Assembly (NCBI GenBank): GCA_029204225.1
Contig: CM055101.1
Span: 1,227,844 to 1,291,843 of the forward strand
DNA: 64,000 bases
Reading direction: 5' to 3'
Source of the DNA: Diphasiastrum complanatum
Taxonomy: Eukaryota; Streptophyta; Lycopodiopsida; Lycopodiales; Lycopodiaceae
In this document: positions 18,932-29,530 of the stretch, in pieces
Numbering within the stretch: the stretch's first letter is position 1
How the letters are laid out: each line of letters opens with the position of its first letter
Program-made: the position numbers and the translations under genes
Notes under the pieces: model-generated
Databases searched by the model: none
Seen by the model: only the letters and a program-made list of their open reading frames with translations
What the model was told of the DNA's origin: nothing

Positions 18932-19586
18932 TGTGAAAAATACAGATCCTAAGTGGATCTAAACTCCAAGATCATTGGCTTGAATGCTTGCACTCCAAAC
19001 TACATAAGCTAGGAATTGGCAACACATTCTATGCTACCTAGAATGCAAAGAACTTGATCAAAAAGCATTTATCACAAATGGAAACTTCCATAAACATCAA
19101 GTGCGGCCCAAAATAGCATTATACAGTCCATAATACATCAGCCTACCACTTTTGGAAAGCACCTAAGATCATACACAATAGCTTGAAGACAATACACACA
19201 ACAATGCTCTCAATGGAGGAAGAAACAATGACAATGATCTATTGATCTCAATGAAGCATACAAAAGGTTTCTCCAACCTGTTCTCCACGACTTCCCTACT
19301 ATTTATGGATGAGGAAGATGACTCTCTCTCCTCTCTCTAGAAGGTACTTGACCCTAGATATTCCCTATATAGGAAAAATAGCTAAAAATGGCTTATATGA
19401 CCAAAATACATCAAAATGGTCTCATTTTGAAGGGTATGAAGTTTGACACTTCATCATACTGAAAAAATACAGTAAATAAAAACATTGTGGCCTGGTTCAC
19501 ACGTGCAAAACTCCAGAACCAAAACTATTTACAATTTTAGCCAATTTAGGCCTCAAACTAGCTAGGAAATGTTGACAATTTTCACA
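18932..19586 (-). repeat. 5' LTR of the young copia
   Basis: 655 bp, bounded by TGTGAAAA/TTTTCACA, beside the priming site on one side and the GTCCC duplication on the other. It should carry the element's promoter. It differs from the 3' LTR at two positions that I could find. Confidence 0.95.
19365..19372 (-). promoter_or_regulatory. Candidate TATA box in the 5' LTR
   Basis: On the minus strand CTATATAG sits about 215 bases into the LTR, a plausible place for the U3 promoter, with CT-rich sequence downstream. The same box is in the 3' LTR. No transcript evidence is available. Confidence 0.5.
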
Positions 19587-19591
19587 GTCCC
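19587..19591. repeat. Target-site duplication, right copy (GTCCC)
   Basis: Second copy of the 5-base duplication that flanks the young copia; partner at 13,151-13,155. Confidence 0.95.
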
Positions 19592-20250
19592 ATCGTGGAC
19601 AAGCTCGATGGATCCAACCCATTTGTGGAAATTTAAGATGAAGACAATGCTAATGGCTATTGAGAGTCACTACACACCCAAAATTGACTCTATCGAGAGT
19701 CATCATCATGATGTTGTTGTAGGAAGGTACTCGAAGGAGCGGATTCTCTAGTTCATCGACAGTTGACGCTCACACCCTGTACATAAACAAGAGCTTGAAT
19801 AAGCAAAAGAAAGAAGGTTCAAAACAATCAAAGTTGAATCAGAAATCATCACAAGGTTGAGAGCAATCAAATCCACCATCTAAGAAGAAACTCTTCTACA
19901 AATATTACAAATGAACCAACCACGAGATCCAAGATTGCCACATATTACAATCCAATAACAACAGCAAAAGGCTATCGAATCAAATGGAAAATGCAACTGT
20001 AGAAGCAACTCAACTCACTCAAGAAGCGGATGATAATGCATTCATGAAAAATCATCAGAAAGCCTCAGACGATAGCTCCAAGTTTTTTTATTCTAGAGCC
20101 ACTTAGCACATGACCAGTCTTATTGACTGTTTCAAATACTATATGTCTTACTTTACCAAGAAATATATTCACCTGGATGACAAGAGCACACGTGTTATCG
20201 AAGGCGAAGGCATTGTGAGATTACATTATGCGAATGATTGATTCAAGCTA
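19587..20250 (+). pseudogene. Old copia Gag and protease relic (3' side of nested insertion)
   Basis: Reading resumes after the young insertion with IVDKLDGSN and, one frame over, HLWKFKMKTMLMA (Gag start). Later, near 19,895-20,000, phrases parallel the relic at 33.4 kb (RDPRLPHI, QQQKAIES). Near 20,080-20,110 the reading YSRATxHMT is a decayed protease motif (normally DSGATRHMT), and DDKSTRVIEGEGIVRL follows, the strand after the active site. Stops and frame changes are frequent. The element was dead, or was killed, when the young copia entered codon 9-10 of its Gag. Confidence 0.65.
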
Positions 20251-21420
20251 TTTTTAAACAGATCAAGAATAGTGTTATGCTCAAAAAAAGTTGATCAAGA
20301 CATTCACCAAATTTTCAGAACGAGGACTATACAACACCAATATTCCTTGGCTTGAAATTGAGTGGCTATTTTAAGAATTTGATATGCGAACCATTTCTAT
20401 TTGATTTGGGAGCTTTAGAGAGTGATTTTATTTTTGACAACATTCTAATGGAGTATGAGGTATTCTACATGGATACTACTAGCAATGAAGAGATTCATTA
20501 TTCCATAGCAATCCAACTCATATCAATACTCGGATTATTGTTCAATGCCTCATAGATACATATATCTTCTCCTGAATCAATGCTTCAGGCATATACATGG
20601 CCAGTTCTGGTTTACAAATCTTTAAAAGTAAATTTTATTTAAAATCCAAAATGGTTAAATCAGATATCAACTCAGAAGGACATAACCAAGTAATATTTTT
20701 CAATGAAATTAATTTATATTGGCCAAATTTGCATGAAAATTTGACCAATTTTAAAGATATATATTTTGGTCAATAATATGCCCAGAGAAATTTGTACGAC
20801 TGAGTGTCATTCTTAATGCCATTGCTCATGGAAGCATTGTAATTTTGTTCATCAATTTGGTCAAACAACATGGATTGCCAGCTATGACAGAAAAGTTGGA
20901 TGCAAGACAAAAACAAATTCCAAGGGAATTGGATAAGCATCCGACTTGGTATGATGTCAAAGAAGTAGATAAAAGAGGATATGGCAATTATACTCTATCC
21001 ATTCCATGTAGATTGGCTATAAGAACAAGTTGGTTCCCTCTTTCAGCCCTCCAAAGTAATTAACAAGGGTGTAGACTAAATTAATACTTAAAAAGTGCTA
21101 AGAAGATCTATAAGAAGGCAAGAGACATCACTTTATCTTTTGGCTCATTTGTAAGTGAGAGCTCTAAGCTTCCCCTTGTGAATGTGAGCCTTGGGATTGT
21201 CAATTGCTAGGTCTCATGTGCGCTATCAACATGAATCCATGATCTACTCCATGCCTTGTAATAATTTCTCATCCTTTATGTAATTGCATGGAGATCTTAT
21301 TGTTTCTAGCTTCTATGCTTATGCTATCTTGAATGGTTTTTACTTCTTTTGCTATTAGCTTTACTTTCATTGTAATGCCTATTAGTTTGGATTTGGCACA
21401 TGACATACTCAATAATGTGT
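20251..21420. other. No gene recognised
   Basis: AT-rich sequence with short frames (for example 20,352-20,555 and 20,845-21,063) that lack recognisable motifs. The first may be the tail of the old copia; the second (MFINLVKQHGLPAMTEKLDA) lies beside the gypsy protease fragment and could belong to that element, but I cannot support either. Confidence 0.4.
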
Positions 21421-21984
21421 AGGTGAAGATTGAAGGAGAGACATTTTTATTGAATTTTGTGGTTATAAAACTTGTTACAATACCTTCCTATCCAATGTTA
21501 ATAGGCAGACCCTCGTTATATAACGTTGACATAGTCACTTATTAAAGAAGAATTTCAATTTCCCGTGAAGGGATTCAATGAAGAGATTAGTATGAACTCG
21601 CTGAGAAACAAGTATCAAGATGAGACCCGATCTAATACTAGTTCTACTTTTGATTCAAAATCCTCATCCAACTCTGATCAATCATTTAGTGACAACTCTA
21701 ATTATGTTGATGTTCAATATCTAGAGTGTTATGAGATAGAAAAGAATAAGCTCCAGCCAACTGAATGTCAAGTTCAAGAAGTTTATGGACAGAGTAAAGA
21801 AAAGATTTTCTTTGGGATCGATAAGGAAGTAGACATATCAATCCATTTGTCAAAACCAAGGTATATTACAATATTCTGGAGACGTTTTTGCATGGAGACA
21901 GAAGAAAATGACAGCAGATCAAAGAAGTGTACACGATACAAGTCATGGAAATTGGAACACGACTCGTGTTCCACAACCTCTTAA
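21421..21984 (+). pseudogene. Gypsy protease C-terminus and acidic linker fragment
   Basis: VKIEGETFLLNFVVIKLVTI followed by PSYPMLIGRPSLYNVD is the C-terminal half of a gypsy aspartic protease. A stop follows, then a Ser/Asn/Asp-rich linker with NYVDVQYLECYE, the same phrase as element A at 4,306. It therefore comes from a relative of element A. The catalytic half is missing and no RT follows. Confidence 0.7.
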
Positions 21985-22635
21985 TTATGTAGGACAAACT
22001 TCAAACTTCAAAGGTGGTAGGATGTTCAGTTCAGTGCATAGGGTGACAGCCATATACGCGTCCTCTAATTTTCTTTCCTTCCTGCTAAAGCCGCCAGCCA
22101 GCCAGAAGGTGCTTTAAAATCTGAATATAGAGTCTGGCCTGCCACTTCTGCCTGCGATACTGCCACTTCTGCCATTTCTGCCTGCGATGCTGTGAAGAGA
22201 GCTCAGAGCAGACCTTAGATATTTTTCACATGTGCCCTCAGGTCAAGTCCCTTAATCAAGAAACTGCTCAACAGACTTACAAAATCGATCGGACTGTTTC
22301 AGTTGCTCTTTTTGCGTCTCTTTTTCCATGATTGCTTAGTTCTTGTGCGCTTAGAGACTACACTTTTCCCCTATGTCGAACTATTTTTTTGTTTGTTGTG
22401 TGAGTGACAGAGACCAAGCGGCTGGAACCGCGTTAATTGAAGACCTACAGCTTGACTTGCATCCCTAATTGGCATCAAAACCGCAAGATAAAACAGAGCA
22501 AGAGATACATAATGTTATGAGATTCATGACCAATTTAACAAAAAAACGTAAATAAACTTATCATTGTAATCTCTAGGCTCCATATTTCCTCTCTGCCTTG
22601 GGCGCCATTGTTGCAGCAAACAAACAAGAGCATGC
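21985..22635. other. No gene recognised; short CCACTTCTGCCTGCGAT repeats
   Basis: Around 22,140-22,195 the phrases CCACTTCTGCCTGCGATAC, CCACTTCTGCCA and TTTCTGCCTGCGATGC form a small local tandem. Otherwise nothing supportable. Confidence 0.5.
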
Positions 22636-23580
22636 AGCTAGCTAGTGCGAGAGAGAGAAGCATAATAAAAAATTTGTGTGTTATGCTCAGCATAAGAGAA
22701 TCTTTTTCATTACATAGAATCTTTAAGTTATATAACAGAAGAATTATTTACAAAATAAAAAAGAGGTTCGCCCATGTTGAGCATAACATAAAACTTTTTG
22801 CTTATGCTGAGCATAGGAGAAATTTTTTTGCTATGCTAGGCATAGCAAAGTTTTCTAGCAAACTCAAGCAAAAAAGCAAAGTGAACTTGCCCTCAATACG
22901 GCAAGTGCTCCACAAAATAGGCAAATTGTAGGAATGGAATTGGCATAGTTTCTCTAAAAATCGATATCAAATTTTCTATAGAAGCATATAGGCCTTTTTT
23001 TGAGTAATAGTCTTCAAAAAATGGAACGCTTTAAAAAATGCAGGTTTTTTTAGAATAACTTAAATCAGGTTTTCCGAGCATTCAATAGGCCCCTTCAAGA
23101 GCATAATTACATCATGTAAAGACTATTATATATGGCTTCAGACATAAATTAGGTCAAATTGTGAAGTTCTACTCAACGAGCTTGTTCCAACAAGGATGTG
23201 CATGACTAGGTTTGGGCTCCTTTTAGATCAGTTTTTAGGTTTTTCTCTAAGATGGGCTTAAATATTGTGGTTTTTTAGGGTTGAATAGAATTGTAGAGAT
23301 TTGTCAATAAGTTGTTTGTTTAGAAACCACATTATGGAAGATCGACTTACTTTGTCGACAAAAACAATGAAGGCCCCTTTTGAGTCCTATGCTTAGCATA
23401 GAACTCAAAAGGGGCCTTCGTTGAGTCCTACGCTTTGTTGACAACTTCATCGACAAAGTGGTCCTATGTTCAACATTTTCTGCTCAGTACGAAAATGTTG
23501 AACGTACTATATGCTTTGTTGACAAAGTTGTTGACAAACACAATGACACATTCCTATGCTGAGCATAGCAAGAAAAACTA
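22636..23580. repeat. Palindrome-rich region, TATGCTnAGCATA type
   Basis: Short odd palindromes built on ATGCTnAGCAT recur (for example TTATGCTCAGCATAA near 22,681, TTATGCTGAGCATA near 22,801, CTATGCTAGGCATAG near 22,832, CCTATGCTTAGCATAG near 23,387, CCTATGCTGAGCATAG near 23,562). Two large hairpins lie here: 23,369-23,419, with arms beginning GAAGGCCCCTTTTGAGT and its near-perfect complement, and 23,468-23,503, with perfect 13-base arms GTTCAACATTTTC/GAAAATGTTGAAC around a 10-base loop. TTTGTCGACAAA-like phrases are also repeated. No coding frame is apparent. Confidence 0.75.
23369..23419. repeat. 51-base near-perfect palindrome
   Basis: Left arm GAAGGCCCCTTTTGAGTCC and right arm GAACTCAAAAGGGGCCTTC close on the core TATGCTTAGCATA; the arms differ at one position. 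A hairpin of roughly 25 paired bases could form in RNA or extruded DNA. Confidence 0.85.
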
Positions 23581-23830
23581 CGTGAAAGTTTTAGAAACTT
23601 AAAATTTTAAGGTTTCAAAAGAAATTTAAAAAATCAAAATCTAAGTTTCTTGGCATATCATTGTAAGAAAAAAGCTTTTATAGCAATTCTTTGTTTAATT
23701 GCCACACATTCCTTCAAATGCTATCCAAAACACAACAATAATGACTTGGTAATCGAGCTTTCAGCCAAATAAACCACTTTACCTATGAATTATAATAAAA
23801 AATTTAACCATTATATTGACTTCATCTCAA
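23581..23830. other. Spacer between the two palindromic regions
   Basis: AT-rich sequence with no palindrome of either type and no gene. Confidence 0.5.
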
Positions 23831-26170
23831 ATTTGCACAACACACTCCTACCAATTATAGCACTGCTCGAGTTCGACAATTTGGAATCTGGTCTATACAA
23901 CTAACAAAGGAAACTTACAACATATGTCTACAAAGGCTTCAGAGCATACCTCTAACTCGAGCACTGCTCTAGTTGGACACCAAATTTTGTCCATATTATA
24001 CCCTCCTGACAAAGGATTCATATAATACTTGTACACTAAAAAATATTCAAATATTATATGTCTACAAAAGGCTTTAGAGCATAGCTCTAATTCGAGAACT
24101 ACTCGAGTTAGACAAATTGAAATCTGCTTTATACAACTCAAAAAGAAATAGCATATGATATGTCTGTACAATGGAATCATGACATACATCTAACTCAGGC
24201 CCTGCTCAAGTTAGACACCAACTTTGTCCAGATTATACAATCCTACCAATTTTAGCAAGCCTGACAAAAGAATCATAGCATACCTAACTCAAGCACTCCT
24301 CGACTTCCACAATTTGGAATCAAGTCTACACAACTAAAATTGCAATCCAACATCATATGTCTACAAAGGCTTCAGAGAATACCTCTAACTCGAGCACTAT
24401 TCGAGTTGGACACCAAATTTTGTCCAGATTATACACTCTTGGCAATTATAGCAAGCCTGACAAAGGAATCATGGTCAAACTTGTGTTATGAATTGATCAT
24501 TACCATCATGTTAGTTTGCATACCTAACTCGAGCACTGCTCGAGTTCCACAATTTGGAATCAGTCTACACAACTAAAAATGCAATCCAACATCATATGTA
24601 TACAAAGGCTTCAGAGCATAGCTCCAACTCGAGCATTGCTCGAGTTGGACACCAAATTTTGTCAGCATTATACACTCCTGATAAAGGATCCATATAATAC
24701 TTGTACAACTGAAAGACAATCAAATATCATATGTCTACAAAAGGCTTCAGAGCACAGCTCTAACTCGAGCACTGCTCGAGTTAGACAATTTGAAATCTGC
24801 TTTATAGAAGTCAAAAAGCAATAGCATATGTGATGTCTGTACAATGGAATCATGGCGTACATCTAACTCAAGCACTGCTCAAGTTAGACACCAACTTTGT
24901 CCAGATTACACACTCCTACCAATTATAGCAAGCTTGACAAAGGAATCATGGCAAACCTAACTCGAGCACTACTTGACTTCCACAATTTGGAATCTGGTCT
25001 ACACAACTAAAAATGCAATCCAACATCATATGTCTACAAAGGCTTCAGAGAATACCTCCAACGCAAGCGTTGCTCGAGTTGGACACCAGCTTTTTCCAGA
25101 TTATACCCTCTTGACAAAGGATTCATATAATACATATAGAACTGAAAAATAGTCAAATATCATATGTCTACAAAACGCTTCAGAGCATAGCTCTAATCCG
25201 AGCACTACTCGAGTTTGAAAATTTGAAATCTACTTTATACAACTCAAAAAGCAATAGCTAATAATATGTCTGTACAATGGAATCATGGCATACATCTACC
25301 TCAAACACTGCTCAAGTTAGACACCAACTTTTTCTAGCTTATACCCTCTTGGCAATAATAGCAAGCCTGACAAAGGTATCATGGCATACCTAAATCGAGC
25401 AATGCTTGAGTTCCACAATTTGAAATTCGGTCTACACAACTAAAAATGCAATCCAACATCATATGTCTACAAAGGCTTTAGTGAATATCTCTAACTCGAG
25501 CACTGCTCGAGTTGGACACCAAACTTTGTCCAGATTATACCCTCCAGATAAAGGATTCATATCTTGTTTATACAACTAAAAAAGCAATCCAATATCATCA
25601 TATGTCTACAAAAGGCTTCAGATCATAACTCTAACTCGAGCACTTCTCGAGTTAGACAATTTAAAATCTACTTTATACAACTCAAAAAGCACCAATTTTG
25701 TCCAAATTATACACTCCTGGCAATTATAGCAATCCTGACAAAGGAATCATGGCATACCTAACTCGAGCATTGCTCGAGTTCCATAATTTGGAATCTGATC
25801 TACACGAGTAAAAATGCAATCCAACATTATATGTCTACAAAGGCTTAAGAGAATACCTCTAACTCGAGCATTGCTCGAGTTGGAAATTTTGTCCAGATTA
25901 CACCCTCCAATATCATATGTCTACAACTTCAAATATGGTTTATACAACTCAAAAAGCAATAGCATATGATATGTCTGTACAATGGCATCATGGCATACAT
26001 CTATCTTTTTTCAAGTTAGACACCAATTTGTCCAGATTATACACTCCTAGCAATTATAGGAAGCCTGACAAAGGAATCATGACATATCTAACTCGAGCAC
26101 TGCTCGAGTTATGCAAATTGGAATCTAGATTATACAACCTTTAAACTAAACAATTTAGACACTCTTGACA
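23831..26170. repeat. Higher-order tandem array of palindromic monomers
   Basis: At least 21 monomers of about 105 bases, each centred on an odd palindrome of the form AACTCGAGCA-n-TGCTCGAGTT. Flanking sequence sorts them into four types that repeat in the order A-B-C-D with a period near 430: A is followed by GGACACCAAATTTTGTCC, B by GACAATTTGAAATCTGCTTT, C by GACACCAACTTTGTCCAG, D by CCACAATTTGGAATCTG. Approximate palindrome positions: D 23,861; A 23,951; B 24,085; C 24,190; D 24,287; A 24,382; D 24,524; A 24,624; B 24,758; C 24,863; D 24,957; A 25,050; B 25,190; C 25,293; D 25,389; A 25,488; B 25,629; D 25,755; A 25,857; C 25,995; D 26,087. Some units are deleted. The small frames across it are chance. 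Confidence 0.9.
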
Positions 26171-26587
26171 AAGGATCCATAGTACTTTTTTTATTCTAGA
26201 TAAAACTTGTGTTATGAATTGATCATTACCATTATGTTCTTCGTTAATATGCCTCAAAATTTTTGTTTGATTGAATAGCTTAATAGACTCATGTGTATTA
26301 ATATATACAATCATATCTTTTGGTTTACAATTGGCCTTTTCTATTAGAAGGACACAACTTAAATTGAATTAGCAGTACTCGATTAGCAAATATAGCTTAC
26401 TATGCATTTATTTTAACGAATTAGCAATGCCAACTCTCATGGATTAGCAAATATAACATATTATAAATTTATTTTGCCACTGTTTTTTGAGTTCTCCATC
26501 ACTGTAAATATATACATATCTATGGCTATGACCAAGCAAAACTATTCCTCGACTTTTAAGCTTCCAATCTCTTTTTTTTTTCCCTTC

Positions 26588-26629
<42 letters not shown>

Positions 26630-26964
26630 AGTTTTCAGAATATTGCAGATATTTCTCTAGCATTGTGAACTCTAGCAAGGCGATATTCCTCAACGCCTTG
26701 GATATCTACTCATGAAACATTTAATTTATGACTACATTGTTTTCAAGGAATACAGTATAGCAATGTGCTAATATTCAAAGGGGTAGAGGTTTTCTAAGAG
26801 ATCATTTATTGAATGGCAATTTTGATAATTCTTGCAAGAGTATGGAGTTTCTAGAAATGTGCCTACCTTACTATTGCTTGCTATGATGCTTCCTTTGATC
26901 TTGCAAAAATATGGTTCATGTTCTTGGTATCAGTTACGCTTCTTGTTGCCGATTCTTGCTATTG
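26171..26964. other. AT-rich stretch with a CT microsatellite
   Basis: No gene recognised. A (CT)n tract lies at about 26,592-26,626. The phrase ATTAGCAAATATA occurs twice nearby (26,381 and 26,443). Confidence 0.6.
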
Positions 26965-27290
26965 TTACGAGGTACGTTTGATGCTTGAAATTACTATTCT
27001 AAAAGATGCATTGTCATGAAATCTATTTTGTGTCCAGCCAAAGTCCTTGCGCTTTTGATCTTCCTTCCGCTCCTTGCTTTCTGCTTGCTTTTCAATAAAG
27101 TTCTTCATAAACTGCACTTCCACTTGTTTCTTCAATTGTGCGTCCTCCCGTTTCTTTTCGCTACTATTGTGCACTTCCACTTCTTTTTGCTACTATTTTG
27201 CCTCCTTCCGGTTCTTTTGGCTACTATTGTACCTGTATGATCTTGTCGCTTTCGTTGTACCTGCATGAACTATATGAACTTCTCGCTTCA
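26965..27290 (-). pseudogene. Charged coiled-coil fragment with internal ~36-bp repeats
   Basis: On the minus strand one frame reads a Lys/Glu-rich helix (EKKREDAQLKKQVEVQFMKN, then FIEKQAESKERKEDQKRKDF). Upstream of it the units with AATAGTAGC-AAAAGAA-GG are repeated about three times (27,130-27,240) with stops. Such tails occur in several plant protein families, including transposase-associated DNA-binding proteins, but there is no domain to decide. It is likely a gene or transposon fragment. Confidence 0.3.
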
Positions 27291-28460
27291 TTTTTTCAGA
27301 ATAAATTGTAAATGCTAATGCTGACTTAGAAGCATAATCTCTGATTGTGTGCCTGTATGATTTTGTCGCTTTTGTTGTTCCTATGTAATCTGTTATTGCT
27401 AATCTTGTCTGAGCAGCATAATCTCTAATCGTATTCTCAAGTCTCTGCTAGTGAAAAACTGGAGGGAAAATTATTCAACTAGATTACTAATCTCTACTAT
27501 AATCTCTACTCTCTAGATTGCTAATCTCTAGTCTAATCTAAGCTCTTCCAAGTGCCACATTTCAAAAAATTTGCAAGTCACTAGTTTCTAGTCTCTAGTA
27601 GTCTAAAATTGGGAGAACCAAAATTCAAATTTAGTCAAGGTGAGAGTTTGGCATAGAAGTCTTATACCCAGTCATTTCTTAATTAAAACATAAATAAGAC
27701 ATAATTTTGCCATGTGTTTTTACAGCTTTTGCAATGCAATTTTATTTTGGAAACACAAAAATGCATTTGGGAATATATATGTGAGCATTGATATCTATGA
27801 TTCTAGTTTCCTTTGATATTTATTTGAATGTCTCACATATGTTTGAGCTCTTCTACATTTCACATATTAATTATGAAGTCATGTGTGTGTTACGAGACAA
27901 TATATGAAGTCTCATGTATTACTAGTAACATATCTGATGAGTAATGTCATCAAATATACTAAACAATTTGTTTAAAAATGTTTGTCTTGAACGTTTTTGG
28001 TGATACTTGATATATTGTAGCCATAGCCGATTTTGTATTTTTGCTCTAATCTAATGTGGTATATAGACTCCATGTATTTACTAATAGGACGTTGTTCCAT
28101 TACCAAACTACTAGCCTTTAAATGAACAACTCTTTGTATGATCAAATTTGCTCTAGTCTTGAACTTTTGGACTTTCAACAAAGATTGTTGTGTTATTAAA
28201 GAATATTTTATGTTTCCTTAAAAAACAAAAATATCTTTCAAACCCTAATCAATGAAATTACCTAATGTAGTCCCGAGAATACTAGGTTTGAAATACACAA
28301 AGTTAGAAATACTAATGGGCATGACTCATGAGAAATTCAAATGAATGATTTCTTTATCATGTCAATGAGTTGTCGTTAGAACATCTAGTGATGGAGTGCT
28401 AGTGTTTGGGGAAAAATTGCATACTTTTTTTTTGGACATTTTTTTCTATAGTAAAAAAAA
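27291..28460. other. No gene recognised
   Basis: AT-rich. Around 27,475-27,610 it has repeated phrases such as CTAATCTCTA and CTAGTTTCTAGTCTCTAGTA. A 69-codon minus frame at 27,972-28,181 has no recognisable motif. Confidence 0.5.
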
Positions 28461-29110
28461 AAATTAGATCCAGCCTACTCGAGCAGTGCTCGAGTTCTAG
28501 CCATTTCTTTTGCCCTATCTATATGAACGCTTGTACTACATTCTAGTCATTTTAGACCTTGAGCATCAACTCAAGCTGCAAGAGTTTTATAATGATACAA
28601 ATTCATGGGTTCCTGCCTTGATTTGTAATTCCATTTTTGACATGTAACTCGAACAATGCTCAACTTGGAAACTGTTTATTGGTAAGTAAAGATGCCGAAC
28701 TTTATTAATTTTGTATTTTGAGAGCAGAAGAGAGGGTCAATCTTGTCTTCCTTTCCAAGAGTGTTTGACTTTGACATGGTGGGCAACCAGCTTCTACTTC
28801 TAACTTGAGCACTACTCGAGTTAAGACACCAATTTAGGAAGTTCTTTTTCTGAATTCACTAATATGGTAAAATCACTTTTTTGCACTTTTATCAAAGTGT
28901 ATGCAATCACCTTCTACCTCTAATCAGTGAGCATTGCTCAAGTTAGCCAAGAGATTATGTTGATGATGTTCAATGTAGCACAAATTTCTCCATCCAACAA
29001 TTGTGTTCCAACTTTAACATGTAACTTGAGCAATGCTCAAGTTATAAACTGTTTATTGGTGAGTAAAAATGTTGAAGTTTATTGGTTTCGTATTTTGAGA
29101 AGCTTTAACA
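28461..29110. repeat. Five isolated palindromic monomers upstream of the FCP1-like gene
   Basis: Palindromes of the same family as the array appear at about 28,474 (CTCGAGCA-g-TGCTCGAG), 28,645, 28,800, 28,928 and 29,022. The last has perfect arms TAACTTGAGCA/TGCTCAAGTTA. The segments 28,640-28,725 and 29,019-29,100 are direct repeats of each other (shared CTGTTTATTGGT and GTATTTTGAGA). These lie within the 1.1 kb before the first FCP1-like exon. Confidence 0.7.
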
Positions 29111-29530
29111 AAAGTTCTAACAGTCTTATTGTTTAGAACAATAAATTATTGATATAGCATAATTGCAAGTTTTTTTTTGCACACGTTGTAATAGAAAAAT
29201 AATTTTGAGAGAGAGAGAGAAAGATGGAGAGAGCATGTTTTATAGGAAAAGACACAGAGATAGAGCAATGTATTGTCATGCTTGTAATGGGTATATTTGA
29301 TTCGATCGATAGTTATACATTGCAATTAAAAACAAAATTGTATATATAAAGGGAGTGCATATGTTAAGAAAATACCACTTGAATATACATACAATGTGTG
29401 GGTTTTTAGAACAATAATGCCACATTTGAAGTACAAGCTTGACGACTTTTTCATAAGATTTAGAGGAGTGCATTGAGTTTTTTTTTTGAGCAATTAGAAA
29501 TTTGAGTTGAGCACAATGTGTGTATGAATA
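29111..29530. other. AT-rich upstream region of the FCP1-like gene
   Basis: Contains a short GA-rich stretch near 29,205-29,235 and nothing else I can support. If the gene has earlier exons they could lie here or further left, but I see none. Confidence 0.4.

Larger units (their letters stand above)
13156..19586 (-). mobile_element. Complete young Ty1/copia retrotransposon
   Basis: The 6,431-bp element lies on the minus strand: 5' LTR 18,932-19,586, priming site 18,920-18,931, leader 17,760-18,919, one polyprotein frame 13,806-17,759, polypurine tract 13,811-13,820 and 3' LTR 13,156-13,810, with a GTCCC duplication on both sides. LTRs are the same length (655 bp), and by eye differ at two positions (about 99.7% identity). 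The frame has no stop and all catalytic residues I could check are present, so it has probably moved recently and may still be autonomous. The domain order protease-integrase-RT-RNase H defines it as copia. Confidence 0.97.

Noticed and set aside
23831-26170. CRISPR-like array (regular palindromic repeats with spacers)
   Set aside because: The genome is a plant, and the sequences between palindromes are themselves repeats (types A-D), not unique spacers. No Cas-like gene is present.
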